Virus record (IMG/VR): IMGVR_UViG_3300008267_006518
Location: 1 to 32,370 of that record
DNA: 32,370 bases
Direction: 5' to 3' (one strand)
Source: a virus
A model generated the notes under the pieces. The model saw nothing but the letters and a program-made list of their open reading frames with translations. It was not told the DNA's origin and ran no database searches. The position numbers and the translations under genes were made by a program. Shown here in pieces: positions 21,152-28,691 of this stretch (its first letter is position 1; each line of letters starts with the position of its first letter).

Positions 21152-21169
21152 CCACATTTTTATATCTTG
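21140..21169 (+). promoter_or_regulatory. Possible Bacteroidota-type promoter, imperfect -7
   Basis: TTG at 21140-21142, 20-base spacer, TATCTTG at 21163-21169, one base short of the usual TATCTTTG. It would serve the membrane-protein and transglycosylase pair. Confidence 0.45.
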
Positions 21170-21182
21170 TTACAAAAAAACT

Positions 21183-21503
21183 ATGAACAAGATAAAAGAA
21201 ATCCTCAAAAAAGCTTTAAACTATCTTTATGTAATCATCGTATCCGCAGTTTGTTTCATCGTGGGTTATTATTTTAATTTCATTGTTCAAACCGTGAATG
21301 GTGAAAAACACAAAGATCCCAAGTTTATTGGTAAAGATGAAGTAACTTTGGCAATAGATGAATACGACAATCTTATTCTAATTGATAAAGGTGATGGGTC
21401 TTATAATGTTTATCAGGACTCTGTCGGTATTTCTATTTTTAATCTTTATGCTAAAAGTATTTGGAACTCACACACAAAGACAACCAATGAAAAAACCCAA
21501 TAA
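21183..21503 (+). CDS. Membrane-anchored protein upstream of the transglycosylase
   Basis: 106 residues: a basic amphipathic start (NKIKEILKKALNYLY), one membrane span (VIIVSAVCFIVGYYF), then a polar domain (KFIGKDEVTLAIDEYDNLIL). Its end overlaps the transglycosylase start by 17 bases, so the two are probably made together. A holin or lysis-accessory role is possible from the position, but the long polar tail is not typical of holins. Confidence 0.6.
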   Translation: MNKIKEILKKALNYLYVIIVSAVCFIVGYYFNFIVQTVNGEKHKDPKFIGKDEVTLAIDEYDNLILIDKGDGSYNVYQDSVGISIFNLYAKSIWNSHTKTTNEKTQ

Positions 21504-22035
21504 CTTCAAACTTCTTGTCCTATTTATTTGTCTTTTAGTTTCGGGATGTTTCCTTTGGGTTCTACATCTTAAAACTTCCACAACTGAAAGTAAGGTGTTA
21601 TATCAAATGGGTGGTAACTCTGAGTCACCATACTGTTTGCAACTATACCACCTAATAGAAAAGTATTCAGAAGAATATAATGTTCCCAAACATATTGCGT
21701 ATAATGTCGCATATAAAGAAACAAGATATATGGGACCATTTCATTGGAAATACAATCCCAAACAGACTTCCCATGCTGGTGCGATCGGGGCAATGCAGAT
21801 CATGCCCCGAACTGCCACTTGGGTTGAGAAAAGAAAAGTTCCAACCAAGGAGTTGATGAATAACTTGGAATTGAATGTGAAGATCAGTATGAAGCTTCTC
21901 AGTGATCTACATAAAAAATATAAAGATTGGGGTATTACTTGTGGATACTACAACACAGGTTATCCGATTGTTAATGACTACGCATCATTTTGTGTTAGTA
22001 AGAAGAACTACAGATCAAACTGGATTAGTCTTTGA
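21487..22035 (+). CDS. Lytic transglycosylase (SLT domain), membrane- or lipid-anchored
   Basis: 182 residues from the ATG at 21487, chosen because it begins a signal-like segment KLLVLFICLLVSGC with a possible lipobox (VSGC, Cys21). The SLT domain follows: HIAYNVAYKETRYMGPFHWK has the catalytic Glu78, AGAIGAMQIMPRTA is the family's GxxGxMQxMPxTA block, and ITCGYYNTG the AxxAYNxG-like end. These enzymes cut the MurNAc-GlcNAc bond of peptidoglycan. It may act in lysis or, if virion-borne, in entry. Its end overlaps the convergent DHH gene by 21 bases. Confidence 0.9.
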   Translation: MKKPNNFKLLVLFICLLVSGCFLWVLHLKTSTTESKVLYQMGGNSESPYCLQLYHLIEKYSEEYNVPKHIAYNVAYKETRYMGPFHWKYNPKQTSHAGAIGAMQIMPRTATWVEKRKVPTKELMNNLELNVKISMKLLSDLHKKYKDWGITCGYYNTGYPIVNDYASFCVSKKNYRSNWISL

Positions 22036-23436
22036 TTCTTCCATTTTCTCCTTTAGTTTCTCAACAAACTCTTGTTGTAACATCTTTGTAAATTTAACAT
22101 AAGGAGCGTCATCATCGTCTTTAGATTTCTTTCTTGGTGTTGTTGAGCTTGGAGGTCTTGTACTCCTCCCCAAGTAATTAAGTCCAGAAATGTTTGTGAT
22201 ACATTTATGACCACCACTCATAGCTTGGATTATTTGCCAAGCATTTACACCAATTGAGTCCAAAATATTTAATTCTTCTTCGTTTAGTGATTTGAATGGT
22301 TTGTTCATAATAGTTTCCACTTCATTTATGATCTGTTCTTTTCCTTCAACCTTTTCAAGTTTATTAAAAAACAAAGCCATTAGGTCTTTGTATGTAAATC
22401 CAACACTGGATTCGGTTGCCTCGGTTTCAGAAATCCACTTAATGGTTGATAGTGGAACTACCTTAGATTTTAATTGTGACTCCCATTTGGATAATACTTC
22501 TTGGGCGATATCACCCAAGTGAACTCCTTTGAGTTCTCTATCTGATTTAAAAGGATTACAAGATATTTGCAAAAGTCCCATTGGCCAAGCAATTGCCAAG
22601 AAGTCAGCGTCGGGATTATTCTTAAATGGTGTATATCTGTCGTATGATCCTGGTTTACCCATAAAACCAGCTCCGTATTGAACGATGATTCCATCCTCAA
22701 CTCTTTTCTTGGGATAAGATTTCATCTTCTCGATATAATCTTCTTTGTTTTGTTCTAATTCTGATGGTTGAGCATATCCACCTTCTTTCATCAATCTTTT
22801 GATAACCGATAATATACTGATGATTGAGGGGTTTGCCTCAAGAACAATTGTTTCAAGAAAATTTGGTTTGTTCTTAAAGGCTAACAATAGTTTGTTGGTA
22901 ACTAAACCTAATAACATCTTGTTTCTTTTAACAGACTGGTCTTTGTCCATTTTGAACAAGTATGTTATAACTTGGTCTATACTTATATCGTGTTTTTTGA
23001 ATCCGGCGCTATCTACGGTAGAAATCAATTCCACATCATCTGGTGGAAATATTTCTTTTGGTGATACAACTTGTGATATTGTTTCGATATTGGATCTTGC
23101 TTGTCTGAATGATGTTGAGGTTCCTGTTTCAACACCCACTTGTGATAAGTGGTGATCGGTATGAATAACAAACATTACCTTTCCGTGGGCAAAATCAACT
23201 AATACTGGCATTATGTCTCCTGATGCATCTAATTTCTTTACCGCAAATTCTTTTTCTCCGTATTGGATAATTTCAGCATCAACAACTTTGATTCCATTAT
23301 CCTCAAGATAATGTTTCATTGCAAGTGCCGTGGTAACTCCATCCAAATCCTGATGAAAGTATATTTTTGCCTTTTGGTATCTTTGGGAAAGGGCGTTGAT
23401 ATTACGAATACCTGATTCGGATATTATATTTTTCAT
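22015..23436 (-). CDS. DHH-family phosphoesterase
   Basis: 473 residues. FHQDLDGVTTALAMKHYL (His28, Asp30, Asp32), VLVDFAHG (Asp81) and IHTDHH (Asp94, His95, His96) are motifs I, II and III of the DHH superfamily, which uses two Mn ions to cleave phosphodiesters (RecJ exonuclease, nanoRNase, cyclic dinucleotide phosphodiesterases). The C-terminal half is helical with a charged low-complexity segment (PRKKSKDDDD) near the end. The start MKNIISESGIRNI resembles the IISEE tag of two other proteins here. Likely acts on short nucleic acid or signal nucleotides; substrate not determined. Confidence 0.8.
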   Translation of the reverse strand: MKNIISESGIRNINALSQRYQKAKIYFHQDLDGVTTALAMKHYLEDNGIKVVDAEIIQYGEKEFAVKKLDASGDIMPVLVDFAHGKVMFVIHTDHHLSQVGVETGTSTSFRQARSNIETISQVVSPKEIFPPDDVELISTVDSAGFKKHDISIDQVITYLFKMDKDQSVKRNKMLLGLVTNKLLLAFKNKPNFLETIVLEANPSIISILSVIKRLMKEGGYAQPSELEQNKEDYIEKMKSYPKKRVEDGIIVQYGAGFMGKPGSYDRYTPFKNNPDADFLAIAWPMGLLQISCNPFKSDRELKGVHLGDIAQEVLSKWESQLKSKVVPLSTIKWISETEATESSVGFTYKDLMALFFNKLEKVEGKEQIINEVETIMNKPFKSLNEEELNILDSIGVNAWQIIQAMSGGHKCITNISGLNYLGRSTRPPSSTTPRKKSKDDDDAPYVKFTKMLQQEFVEKLKEKMEESKTNPV

Positions 23437-23438
23437 AA

Positions 23439-23762
23439 TTAAAATAATCTATTTAATATTTTACCAAGAATTCCCGAACTTATGTCGTTCAACATAGCTT
23501 TATCTTTTTCAGGCATCTTTGACATTGTATCTGGACCCCAAATACCATCAGCAGGTGAAACACCGATCATACTTTGATATTTGGATATTGCTTCCTCTGT
23601 TTTGGTTCCCGCCAATCCATCTGTTGCGATATTTGTTCCTAATCTCTTATTCAAAAATTCTTGAATATATTTGGTTTCGATAGCCGCTTGGTCTTGTTCA
23701 TTCAAATTATACATTTGACGAATAGAATTCTTTTCTTCTTCTGATATAATAAATTTTCCCAT
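23439..23762 (-). CDS. Peptidoglycan-binding domain protein with IISEE tag
   Basis: 107 residues. The first part MGKFIISEEEKNSIRQMYNL is the shared tag; KYIQEFLNKRLGTNIATDGL then AGTKTEEAISKYQSMIG and DGIWGPDTMSKM form a PG_binding_1 domain (three-helix, DGxxGxxTxxAxxxxQ pattern). It is a cell-wall-binding module without a catalytic domain. With the transglycosylase nearby it may help to anchor a wall-degrading complex or a virion protein to peptidoglycan. Confidence 0.8.
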   Translation of the reverse strand: MGKFIISEEEKNSIRQMYNLNEQDQAAIETKYIQEFLNKRLGTNIATDGLAGTKTEEAISKYQSMIGVSPADGIWGPDTMSKMPEKDKAMLNDISSGILGKILNRLF

Positions 23763-23765
23763 TTT

Positions 23766-23987
23766 TTATCTATTTCTTCTTGGTCCGTGATGAACTGGTC
23801 CTCTCGGATTGTGGTTATTGTGGTAATGATATTGATTACTGTGATAATAATTATGATGCCAATTTGGTGTGTAATAGTATTCGTTCGGATAATAGTATCT
23901 TGGTCTTGGATCAACAACATAATCTGTTGTTACTAAACAACTAGTCAGACTCAAAAACAAAATTGACAATAAAATTAATTTCTTCAT
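23766..23987 (-). CDS. His/Tyr-rich small lipoprotein
   Basis: 73 residues. Lipoprotein signal MKKLILLSILFLSLTSC with lipobox LTSC, then a low-complexity tail rich in Tyr, His, Asn, Pro and Arg (PRYYYPNEYYYTPNWHHNYY). Exposed at the envelope after lipidation. The composition could bind metals or cell-wall polymers. Unlike its neighbours in composition; function unknown. Confidence 0.6.
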   Translation of the reverse strand: MKKLILLSILFLSLTSCLVTTDYVVDPRPRYYYPNEYYYTPNWHHNYYHSNQYHYHNNHNPRGPVHHGPRRNR

Positions 23988-23988
23988 A

Positions 23989-24360
23989 TTATTTCAAAGT
24001 TAACAAATACTTTAACTTATTGAATTCGCCCATCATTTCATCTCTGATATTTAATAGGTCGGTATCAACTTTTGGATCCAAAGTTTCTGACAATGAAACA
24101 AAGAATTCAACACTTGAGTCTATGAATTCTTGAACTGATATTTCATCAATATCTTGTCCTTCGATTGTATATCCACCACTATATGATGGTCTTCCGTGTT
24201 TACCCATACAGGTTTCAACATATGAATCAATCAAACCATCAAGAGCCGAATAAACACCACCATAAGCTTGGTGTTTGGCATATGATTTAGTTTGCCAATG
24301 TAAAAATCTTAATTGTTGTTGTATTTCGACTAGTTTTTTTATTACTTCTGCATTTTCCAT
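23989..24360 (-). CDS. DUF5856-like helical (Dps-type) protein
   Basis: 123 residues from the ATG at 24360; the longer frame starts inside the terminator. QLRFLHWQTKSYAKHQAYGG then YSALDGLIDSYVE resembles DUF5856 and the first helices of Dps/ferritin-like proteins (LHWxT..xxxHxxxxxLxxxxDxxVE). Some ligand-like positions are present (His, Asp, Glu) but the full Dps ferroxidase set is not obvious. May protect DNA or store metal, or only share the fold. Confidence 0.65.
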   Translation of the reverse strand: MENAEVIKKLVEIQQQLRFLHWQTKSYAKHQAYGGVYSALDGLIDSYVETCMGKHGRPSYSGGYTIEGQDIDEISVQEFIDSSVEFFVSLSETLDPKVDTDLLNIRDEMMGEFNKLKYLLTLK

Positions 24361-24396
24361 ATTAAAACTTTTCTTTATAAATACATCAGTAAACAA

Positions 24397-24423
24397 AAAA
24401 CGGAGGTCATTGACCCCCGTTTT
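24397..24423 (-). terminator. Intrinsic terminator overlapping the methyltransferase stop
   Basis: Stem AAAACGG-x-GGTC / GACC-x-CCGTTTT with one mismatch and 3-base loop, followed on the minus strand by T-rich sequence. It includes the last codons and stop of the methyltransferase gene. Confidence 0.7.
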
Positions 24424-25261
24424 CAAAACTTATTTCTGTTTGTTTTTTCTTATCCACAAATCCCTGAACTCTCTCTCGGGCAACTTCCGTATAATTTGGT
24501 GATAACTCTATTCCGATCCACCTTCGGTCCAATACTTCTGCCGCTACCATACTTGTCCCGCTACCAGCGAAAGGATCTAAAACAATATCATTCCTATATG
24601 TAAGAATCTTTATAGCTTTGGTTGGTATGTCCATACTAAAGGTGGCTTTAGTTAGTTGTTTGGTATCGTTGAGGTATTTCCACTGACCAAAGACCAATTC
24701 CATAAATTCCCTTTTTGCGTCTTCAGTATATATGGTTTTCTTTTTTCCATCCTCAGTATCAATTACTTCACCTTTCCATTGTGGTTCACCTTTAACCTTT
24801 TTAATATGATTCTTTTTATAACCAAGAATTACACACTCTTTTGGGTTGTAAATATAAGGGCTAGATGGACTCATCCAACTTCCCCAAGCTGTGGTCTTAC
24901 TTCTGTGGGGACTATCTTCTTCAAGATCAACAACACCAAAGAACTTGAATCCAACTTTTTTCATCATTTGATAAAACTCAGACACAAAGAACACTCTTCC
25001 TCCTCTGTCTTGAACATTCACCTCATAGGGAATGTTGATAGCTACTCTCCCATCATCTTTAAGTAATCGATAAACTTCGGTTAACCATTTCTCAGTCCAT
25101 TCCCAATACTCAGGCATCATAACATTATCAATATGAGTATCGTATTGGATTCCCACATTATATGGAGGACTAGTTACAACTAAATCTATGCAAGATTCAG
25201 GTATGTCTTTCATTAACTCAACACAATCCCCATTAATTATTTTACCCAAATATTTATCCAT
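24407..25261 (-). CDS. DNA methyltransferase (N4-cytosine or N6-adenine, beta class)
   Basis: 284 residues. Motif IV TSPPYN (Ser31-Pro-Pro-Tyr34) comes first and the AdoMet motif DPFAGSGTSMVAA (from Asp229) last, the beta-class order. SPPY favours N4-cytosine but N6-adenine is possible. The middle (KTTAWGSWMSPSSPYIYNPK) is typical of solitary or type II enzymes such as those of phages. No restriction gene is nearby, so it probably protects phage DNA or changes host regulation. Its start overlaps the upstream DUF3310 gene by 8 bases. Confidence 0.9.
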   Translation of the reverse strand: MDKYLGKIINGDCVELMKDIPESCIDLVVTSPPYNVGIQYDTHIDNVMMPEYWEWTEKWLTEVYRLLKDDGRVAINIPYEVNVQDRGGRVFFVSEFYQMMKKVGFKFFGVVDLEEDSPHRSKTTAWGSWMSPSSPYIYNPKECVILGYKKNHIKKVKGEPQWKGEVIDTEDGKKKTIYTEDAKREFMELVFGQWKYLNDTKQLTKATFSMDIPTKAIKILTYRNDIVLDPFAGSGTSMVAAEVLDRRWIGIELSPNYTEVARERVQGFVDKKKQTEISFENGGQ

Positions 25262-25487
25262 TCTGTTCCAAATTTTTAATTTTTCTATCCAAATAAAATA
25301 ATGCTTTCTTTAAGTCTTCAATTTCCTTAGCAGGATCTTTTTTTCCTGATCTGACAATGTATTTCAACACATTAAAAAGATATGCATCTTTATCAAGACC
25401 AGTACCCTCAGCTATCTTAACCACTTCATATGGATTATCTCTACCTCCGTAATGGGAAGGATGGTTAACCATTTCTTTATTTTCCAT
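25254..25487 (-). CDS. DUF3310 protein (SaV-like)
   Basis: 77 residues from the ATG at 25487. HPSHYGGRDNPYEVVKIAEG followed by FNVLKYIVRSGKKDPAKEIE and KALFYLDRKI is the DUF3310 signature: HPxHY...EvI..w......GNvlKYi.Ra..K......DL.KA..YL. The family is frequent in phages and sometimes labelled nucleotide kinase-like. Cytosolic. One base separates it from the stop of the upstream gene. Confidence 0.9.
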   Translation of the reverse strand: MENKEMVNHPSHYGGRDNPYEVVKIAEGTGLDKDAYLFNVLKYIVRSGKKDPAKEIEDLKKALFYLDRKIKNLEQNG

Positions 25488-25488
25488 A

Positions 25489-25887
25489 TTAAACATCTTG
25501 TGGTTCTTGAACCAAGTTTTTAACCACCATTGATTCTTTGTCAACAACAAACCTAAAACTATTGATCAGTAGTTTTCCATCTGAATAATCACCTTTCTGT
25601 TCAAAGTTTGAACCTTTAACTTTAAAGGATAGATGACTAACTTCAATTCCTATTGGATCTAAATGTTTAACTTCTATGTTTGTAATATCAAAAAGGTCTT
25701 TTGGGTTGAATGTAAAATGTAATGGTTCAATGAATTCTGTTGTGAAAATCATTTCTTCCCCTTCGTTGAATATTTCATATTTACGAAAAAGGTATTCGGG
25801 AACTTCTATTCCAAAGAATTTGATTATAAACCTATTTTCCATTTTTGGTTCATAGGGATTAGGAGTTAAATTTAAATTTGGTTGCAT
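25489..25887 (-). CDS. Hypothetical phage protein, 132 aa
   Basis: 132 residues (117 if the internal ATG before ENRFIIKFFG is used). Beta-rich: RFIIKFFGIEVPEYLFRKYE, LHFTFNPKDLFDITNIEV, IGIEVSHLSFKVKG. The form resembles small virion proteins (tail or baseplate-like beta domains) and the phrase VPEYLFRKYE recalls hypothetical proteins of Bacteroidota phages. No firm assignment. Confidence 0.55.
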   Translation of the reverse strand: MQPNLNLTPNPYEPKMENRFIIKFFGIEVPEYLFRKYEIFNEGEEMIFTTEFIEPLHFTFNPKDLFDITNIEVKHLDPIGIEVSHLSFKVKGSNFEQKGDYSDGKLLINSFRFVVDKESMVVKNLVQEPQDV

Positions 25888-25899
25888 CTTGTTAATATA

Positions 25900-26091
25900 T
25901 TATTGTTTATTTTTTGTAACATAGTATCCAGGAAAACTCGGGTCTTCTTCAATAAATCCTTCTTTAACTAACTGATCAACAATAACTTTTGTTTCTTGCA
26001 AATCAGTATGAAGGATATACTTTCCGATATACCCAATGTAGACCGGTCTACGAAGTTTATTTAGAAGTTTTTTTAGATCTTTTTCCTTCAC
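25900..26091 (-). CDS. Small winged-helix-like protein, start uncertain
   Basis: 63 residues if started at the GTG at 26091 (KEKDLKKLLNKLRRPVYIGY, then KYILHTDLQETKVIVDQLVK and EGFIEEDPSFPGYYV). Helix-helix-wing spacing and a basic start suggest a small DNA-binding fold. The frame stays open upstream to 26226, but there it overlaps another gene that looks more genuine, so the shorter start is chosen. The overlap with that gene is 35 bases. Confidence 0.5.
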   Translation of the reverse strand: MKEKDLKKLLNKLRRPVYIGYIGKYILHTDLQETKVIVDQLVKEGFIEEDPSFPGYYVTKNKQ

Positions 26092-26248
26092 TTTCTTTTG
26101 GTTTTTCAGTGTTATCAACTTTTCTTCTGGTAACAGCTTTCCACTCACTTTTTGGAGCAAATGCCCAATTTCCTGAATTAACTTTAAGATCCGCCTCTTT
26201 GTCCTTGACGCGCGATAGTTCCCCATTTTTATCTTTAATTGTTTTCAT
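26057..26248 (-). CDS. Small basic phage protein, 63 aa
   Basis: 63 residues: MKTIKDKNGELSRVKDKEAD then WAFAPKSEWKAVTR and a lysine-rich tail. The pattern RVKDKEAxxKVxSGxWxFxPKSEWK is one I associate with small proteins of T4-like phages. Basic tail suggests nucleic-acid contact. Overlaps the upstream gene by 14 bases. Confidence 0.6.
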   Translation of the reverse strand: MKTIKDKNGELSRVKDKEADLKVNSGNWAFAPKSEWKAVTRRKVDNTEKPKESEGKRSKKTSK

Positions 26249-26429
26249 TGTTTAACTTATTTAATATTTCGTTATTGGTTAATCCTTGATTATATAATTG
26301 ATAAATTTTTTCAGATAAATCATCCGTGAAGATCAATGCTTCGGCATTGAATATTCTATTCAATGATTCATTCTTCTTTAAAGAAGATAACAAAGTTTCG
26401 AAAGAAATGTATCTTTTATGGAATCCCAT
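26235..26429 (-). CDS. Hypothetical protein, 64 aa
   Basis: 64 residues, helical (FETLLSSLKKNESLNRIFNA, LSEKIYQLYNQGLTNNEILN). The last part, L-Y-x-x-G-x-T-x-x-E-I-x-x-x-L, resembles a helix-turn-helix of resolvase or sigma-like type. A DNA-binding role is possible. A promoter ends just upstream. Confidence 0.55.
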   Translation of the reverse strand: MGFHKRYISFETLLSSLKKNESLNRIFNAEALIFTDDLSEKIYQLYNQGLTNNEILNKLNNENN

Positions 26430-26433
26430 AAAA

Positions 26434-26464
26434 CAAAGTTAAGCAAATTTTTTGTAAGTTTCAA
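26434..26464 (-). promoter_or_regulatory. Bacteroidota-type promoter
   Basis: Minus strand TTG (complement of 26462-26464), 20-base spacer, TAACTTTG (complement of 26434-26441). It lies in the last codons of the upstream gene; the start codon follows within a few bases (26429), so the leader would be almost absent. Confidence 0.5.
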
Positions 26465-27176
26465 CTACTCCTGATTGTAAAATATAACTTACAATTTTCC
26501 TTTTGAAAATTGGTAAAAGTGTTTCTTGTACTGGAAATTTTTCATTTGAAATTGCTTCAAAAATAGGATAAGTTTTTGTTCCTCTTGGTATTACTTCAGA
26601 TAATATTTCAGATATTGATCTTTCCCCAAGTTTACCTTTGAATATTTCTCTTGTCTCAGATTTTGTTTCAAAATTTGTTTTGGTTCCTTTTGATAATTCA
26701 TATTCCCAAACATATAAATCATCATCATTTAAATAATAAAAGTATCCGTTAATATTAAAAAGATTTTTTTTGTTCTTCTTTATTGATATGTGTGTGCTTT
26801 CATAAACTAAAGTCCAAACTGATTTTGCAATATTAAAGTAGTCTTGAAATTTTGGATATGCGAAATTTAAAACTTTTTGCATTTCTAATAATTGTTCATC
26901 TGTTAGTTGGGTTGGTATTGAATTGAAATCTAATTCAGATAATAAAAGTTCATCATCATTTGATTTAAAAACTTTCTTTGTTGTAATAAACATATTTTCT
27001 TTCAACAAAGTCTGAGTGTTTGCCAAATGAAGTGAAATCTCAATAAAATATGGATACAATTCAAAATCGTTTAACTTATCTGCAACTTTTTTCAAATAAG
27101 CCAAAAGAACATATTGTTTGTGTTCATAATCTATGGGATCCAAAAAAATCCAATTTGTATCTAAAATAAATTTCAT
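26439..27176 (-). CDS. Conserved-looking phage protein, 245 aa
   Basis: 245 residues. The start MKFILDTNWIFLDPIDYEHK then YVLLAYLKKVADKLNDFELY and EISLHLANTQTLL resembles a protein I associate with T4-like phages of marine and Bacteroidota hosts, of unknown function. No signal, membrane span or catalytic motif is obvious; the middle (KGKLGERSISEILSEVIPRG) is helical. Codon use is like its neighbours. It may be structural or an assembly factor. Confidence 0.6.
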   Translation of the reverse strand: MKFILDTNWIFLDPIDYEHKQYVLLAYLKKVADKLNDFELYPYFIEISLHLANTQTLLKENMFITTKKVFKSNDDELLLSELDFNSIPTQLTDEQLLEMQKVLNFAYPKFQDYFNIAKSVWTLVYESTHISIKKNKKNLFNINGYFYYLNDDDLYVWEYELSKGTKTNFETKSETREIFKGKLGERSISEILSEVIPRGTKTYPIFEAISNEKFPVQETLLPIFKRKIVSYILQSGVVETYKKFA

Positions 27177-27209
27177 AATTACTAAATTATAAGATAGATT
27201 TATTAATTA

Positions 27210-28373
27210 TCAATTTATCCTGACAACTATGTAATATTCATCTCCAACCTTATGTTCATCCCAACTTCCATCGTAAGATGAAATATATGTATATCCGTCT
27301 TGTCTGAATATATCATTCACGATGTCATCGAAATCAACAAATTCTCTTGCCGACTGTCCATGCTCTCTTAAATAATATAAAGGACTTCTTCTAACACTCG
27401 ACAACATATCATCTAATTTATCTTCAATCATTTCTTCAGTTGGTTCCCTATTTGATTCTATTTTGTCTTTTTTGGATTCCAAATCATCAATTTGTTTTTG
27501 TATCTCATCATACTTTTTGCTATACTCATCGGGGTCTTCAATTTCTTTGTTCAGATTTTCTTGTTGAGTTTCTAACTCTTCAATTTTTTCGGCTAACTGA
27601 TTAACATACACTTCTTGCTCATCTGTGAGAGCAAAATCACTATCATCAAAATATATTTCAGGATTATTTCTAATATCATCTTCAAAATAATCTTTGAAAT
27701 AATCTGCCACTTTATCTTCATCGATATAATTTTCAAAAAACTCATTATCGTATTCACCGATATTTTCTTCAATTCTTTCTTTTGTAAGTTCTTCCATATC
27801 CTCATTGGATCCGACCATCATTTCAATATTTTTTTTTATAAAACCATACTCATTCAATTGAAACTCTAAAATTCTACCTCTATAGATTGTGTGTGAAACA
27901 AATAGATCATAAACATCAATCTTTTCTTCTAATTCATCTATCTCGTCTTGTGTTGTTTCTATTTCTGCAAATAAATCTGTTAAATCTTCACCTGTTTCTG
28001 TCTTATTTTCTTGTTCTTTTTCTAAAGTTTCCAAATAATTTTTAAGATAGATAAGTCTTTCATCATCACCTTCTTCTTTTATTTTATAATCAAAATCGTT
28101 TTCAATTGTTTTTAAAACAGCGTGAGCCATATCACCTTCTTTTGAATTACCAATTTCCCATTCATTTTCTTCTCGTAGGCTTTGAGCGTGATTTTTCCTT
28201 TTTTGTATCTCTTGTTTCATTTCAAATTGCTCAAATGGAGTGTTTGAATAGTTGAGATAAGCTTTTGTTTTTACATTACCTAAAGATCTTATTTTTGTAT
28301 TTGCCAAGTCTAAAGACCCATCGATATATTCAATATTTCCCAAAGTTTCTATTGGTGTTCCTTTGAGACTCAA
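27210..28373 (-). CDS. Acidic coiled-coil protein with LRR-like head, possibly 5'-truncated
   Basis: 387 residues from a TTG at 28373; the same frame is open up to a stop near 28455 without an ATG. The head has two or three LRR-like repeats (VTGNLSLKGTPIETLGNI, IDGSLDLANTKIRSLGNV). Then come very acidic helical segments with coiled-coil character (ELEEKIDVYDLF, LETQQENLNKEIEDPDEYSK) and a folded end (FRQDGYTYISSYDGSWDEHK). The repeat head probably began earlier in the ancestor, so the 5' end looks trimmed or uses an unusual start. Function unknown; related layouts occur in phage structural proteins. Confidence 0.6.
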   Translation of the reverse strand: MSLKGTPIETLGNIEYIDGSLDLANTKIRSLGNVKTKAYLNYSNTPFEQFEMKQEIQKRKNHAQSLREENEWEIGNSKEGDMAHAVLKTIENDFDYKIKEEGDDERLIYLKNYLETLEKEQENKTETGEDLTDLFAEIETTQDEIDELEEKIDVYDLFVSHTIYRGRILEFQLNEYGFIKKNIEMMVGSNEDMEELTKERIEENIGEYDNEFFENYIDEDKVADYFKDYFEDDIRNNPEIYFDDSDFALTDEQEVYVNQLAEKIEELETQQENLNKEIEDPDEYSKKYDEIQKQIDDLESKKDKIESNREPTEEMIEDKLDDMLSSVRRSPLYYLREHGQSAREFVDFDDIVNDIFRQDGYTYISSYDGSWDEHKVGDEYYIVVRIN

Positions 28374-28437
28374 ATTACCAGTAACTTTTATTTTTTTTCC
28401 CCTAAAGTTTGGAAAATTTTTAAGTTGTTCTGCTTTG

Positions 28438-28466
28438 TATCCAACCAGATATTATAATGTTGGATA
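28438..28466. repeat. Inverted repeat upstream of the LRR-like gene
   Basis: TATCCAAC at 28438-28445 and GTTGGATA at 28459-28466, perfect 8-bp arms around a 13-base loop. It lies in the divergent gap and could be an operator or an RNA hairpin in either leader. Confidence 0.45.
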
Positions 28467-28506
28467 ATATTTATATATATAAATAAACTTTCAAACTATC
28501 AATCCT

Positions 28507-28671
28507 ATGGGATGCGGCTGCAAAAATAAAGTTCAAGGTCAGGTTCAACAACCAGTAAATCAACCTGCACCTCAACCCCAACCTCAAACACCGACTAATG
28601 GTTCTCAGACAATTCTTGAATCTGTTAAACAGACAATCGAGAAATACTATCAGAGTAACAAGTCTAATTAA
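28507..28671 (+). CDS. Tiny protein with GCGC start and Pro/Gln stretch
   Basis: 54 residues starting MGCGCKNKVQGQVQQPVNQP, a PQ-rich middle and a helical end (ILESVKQTIEKYYQS). The GCGC start could be lipid-modified or metal-bound; very similar tiny genes are common in phages of this group, as far as I recall. It is followed by a strong terminator 20 bases after the stop, so it is a one-gene transcript. Confidence 0.6.
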   Translation: MGCGCKNKVQGQVQQPVNQPAPQPQPQTPTNGSQTILESVKQTIEKYYQSNKSN

Positions 28672-28691
28672 AATTTAAAGGGGGATAATTT

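Noticed and set aside
26092-26226. Upstream extension of the winged-helix-like gene
   Set aside because: It overlaps the 63-residue basic protein in another frame; the latter has the more protein-like pattern.
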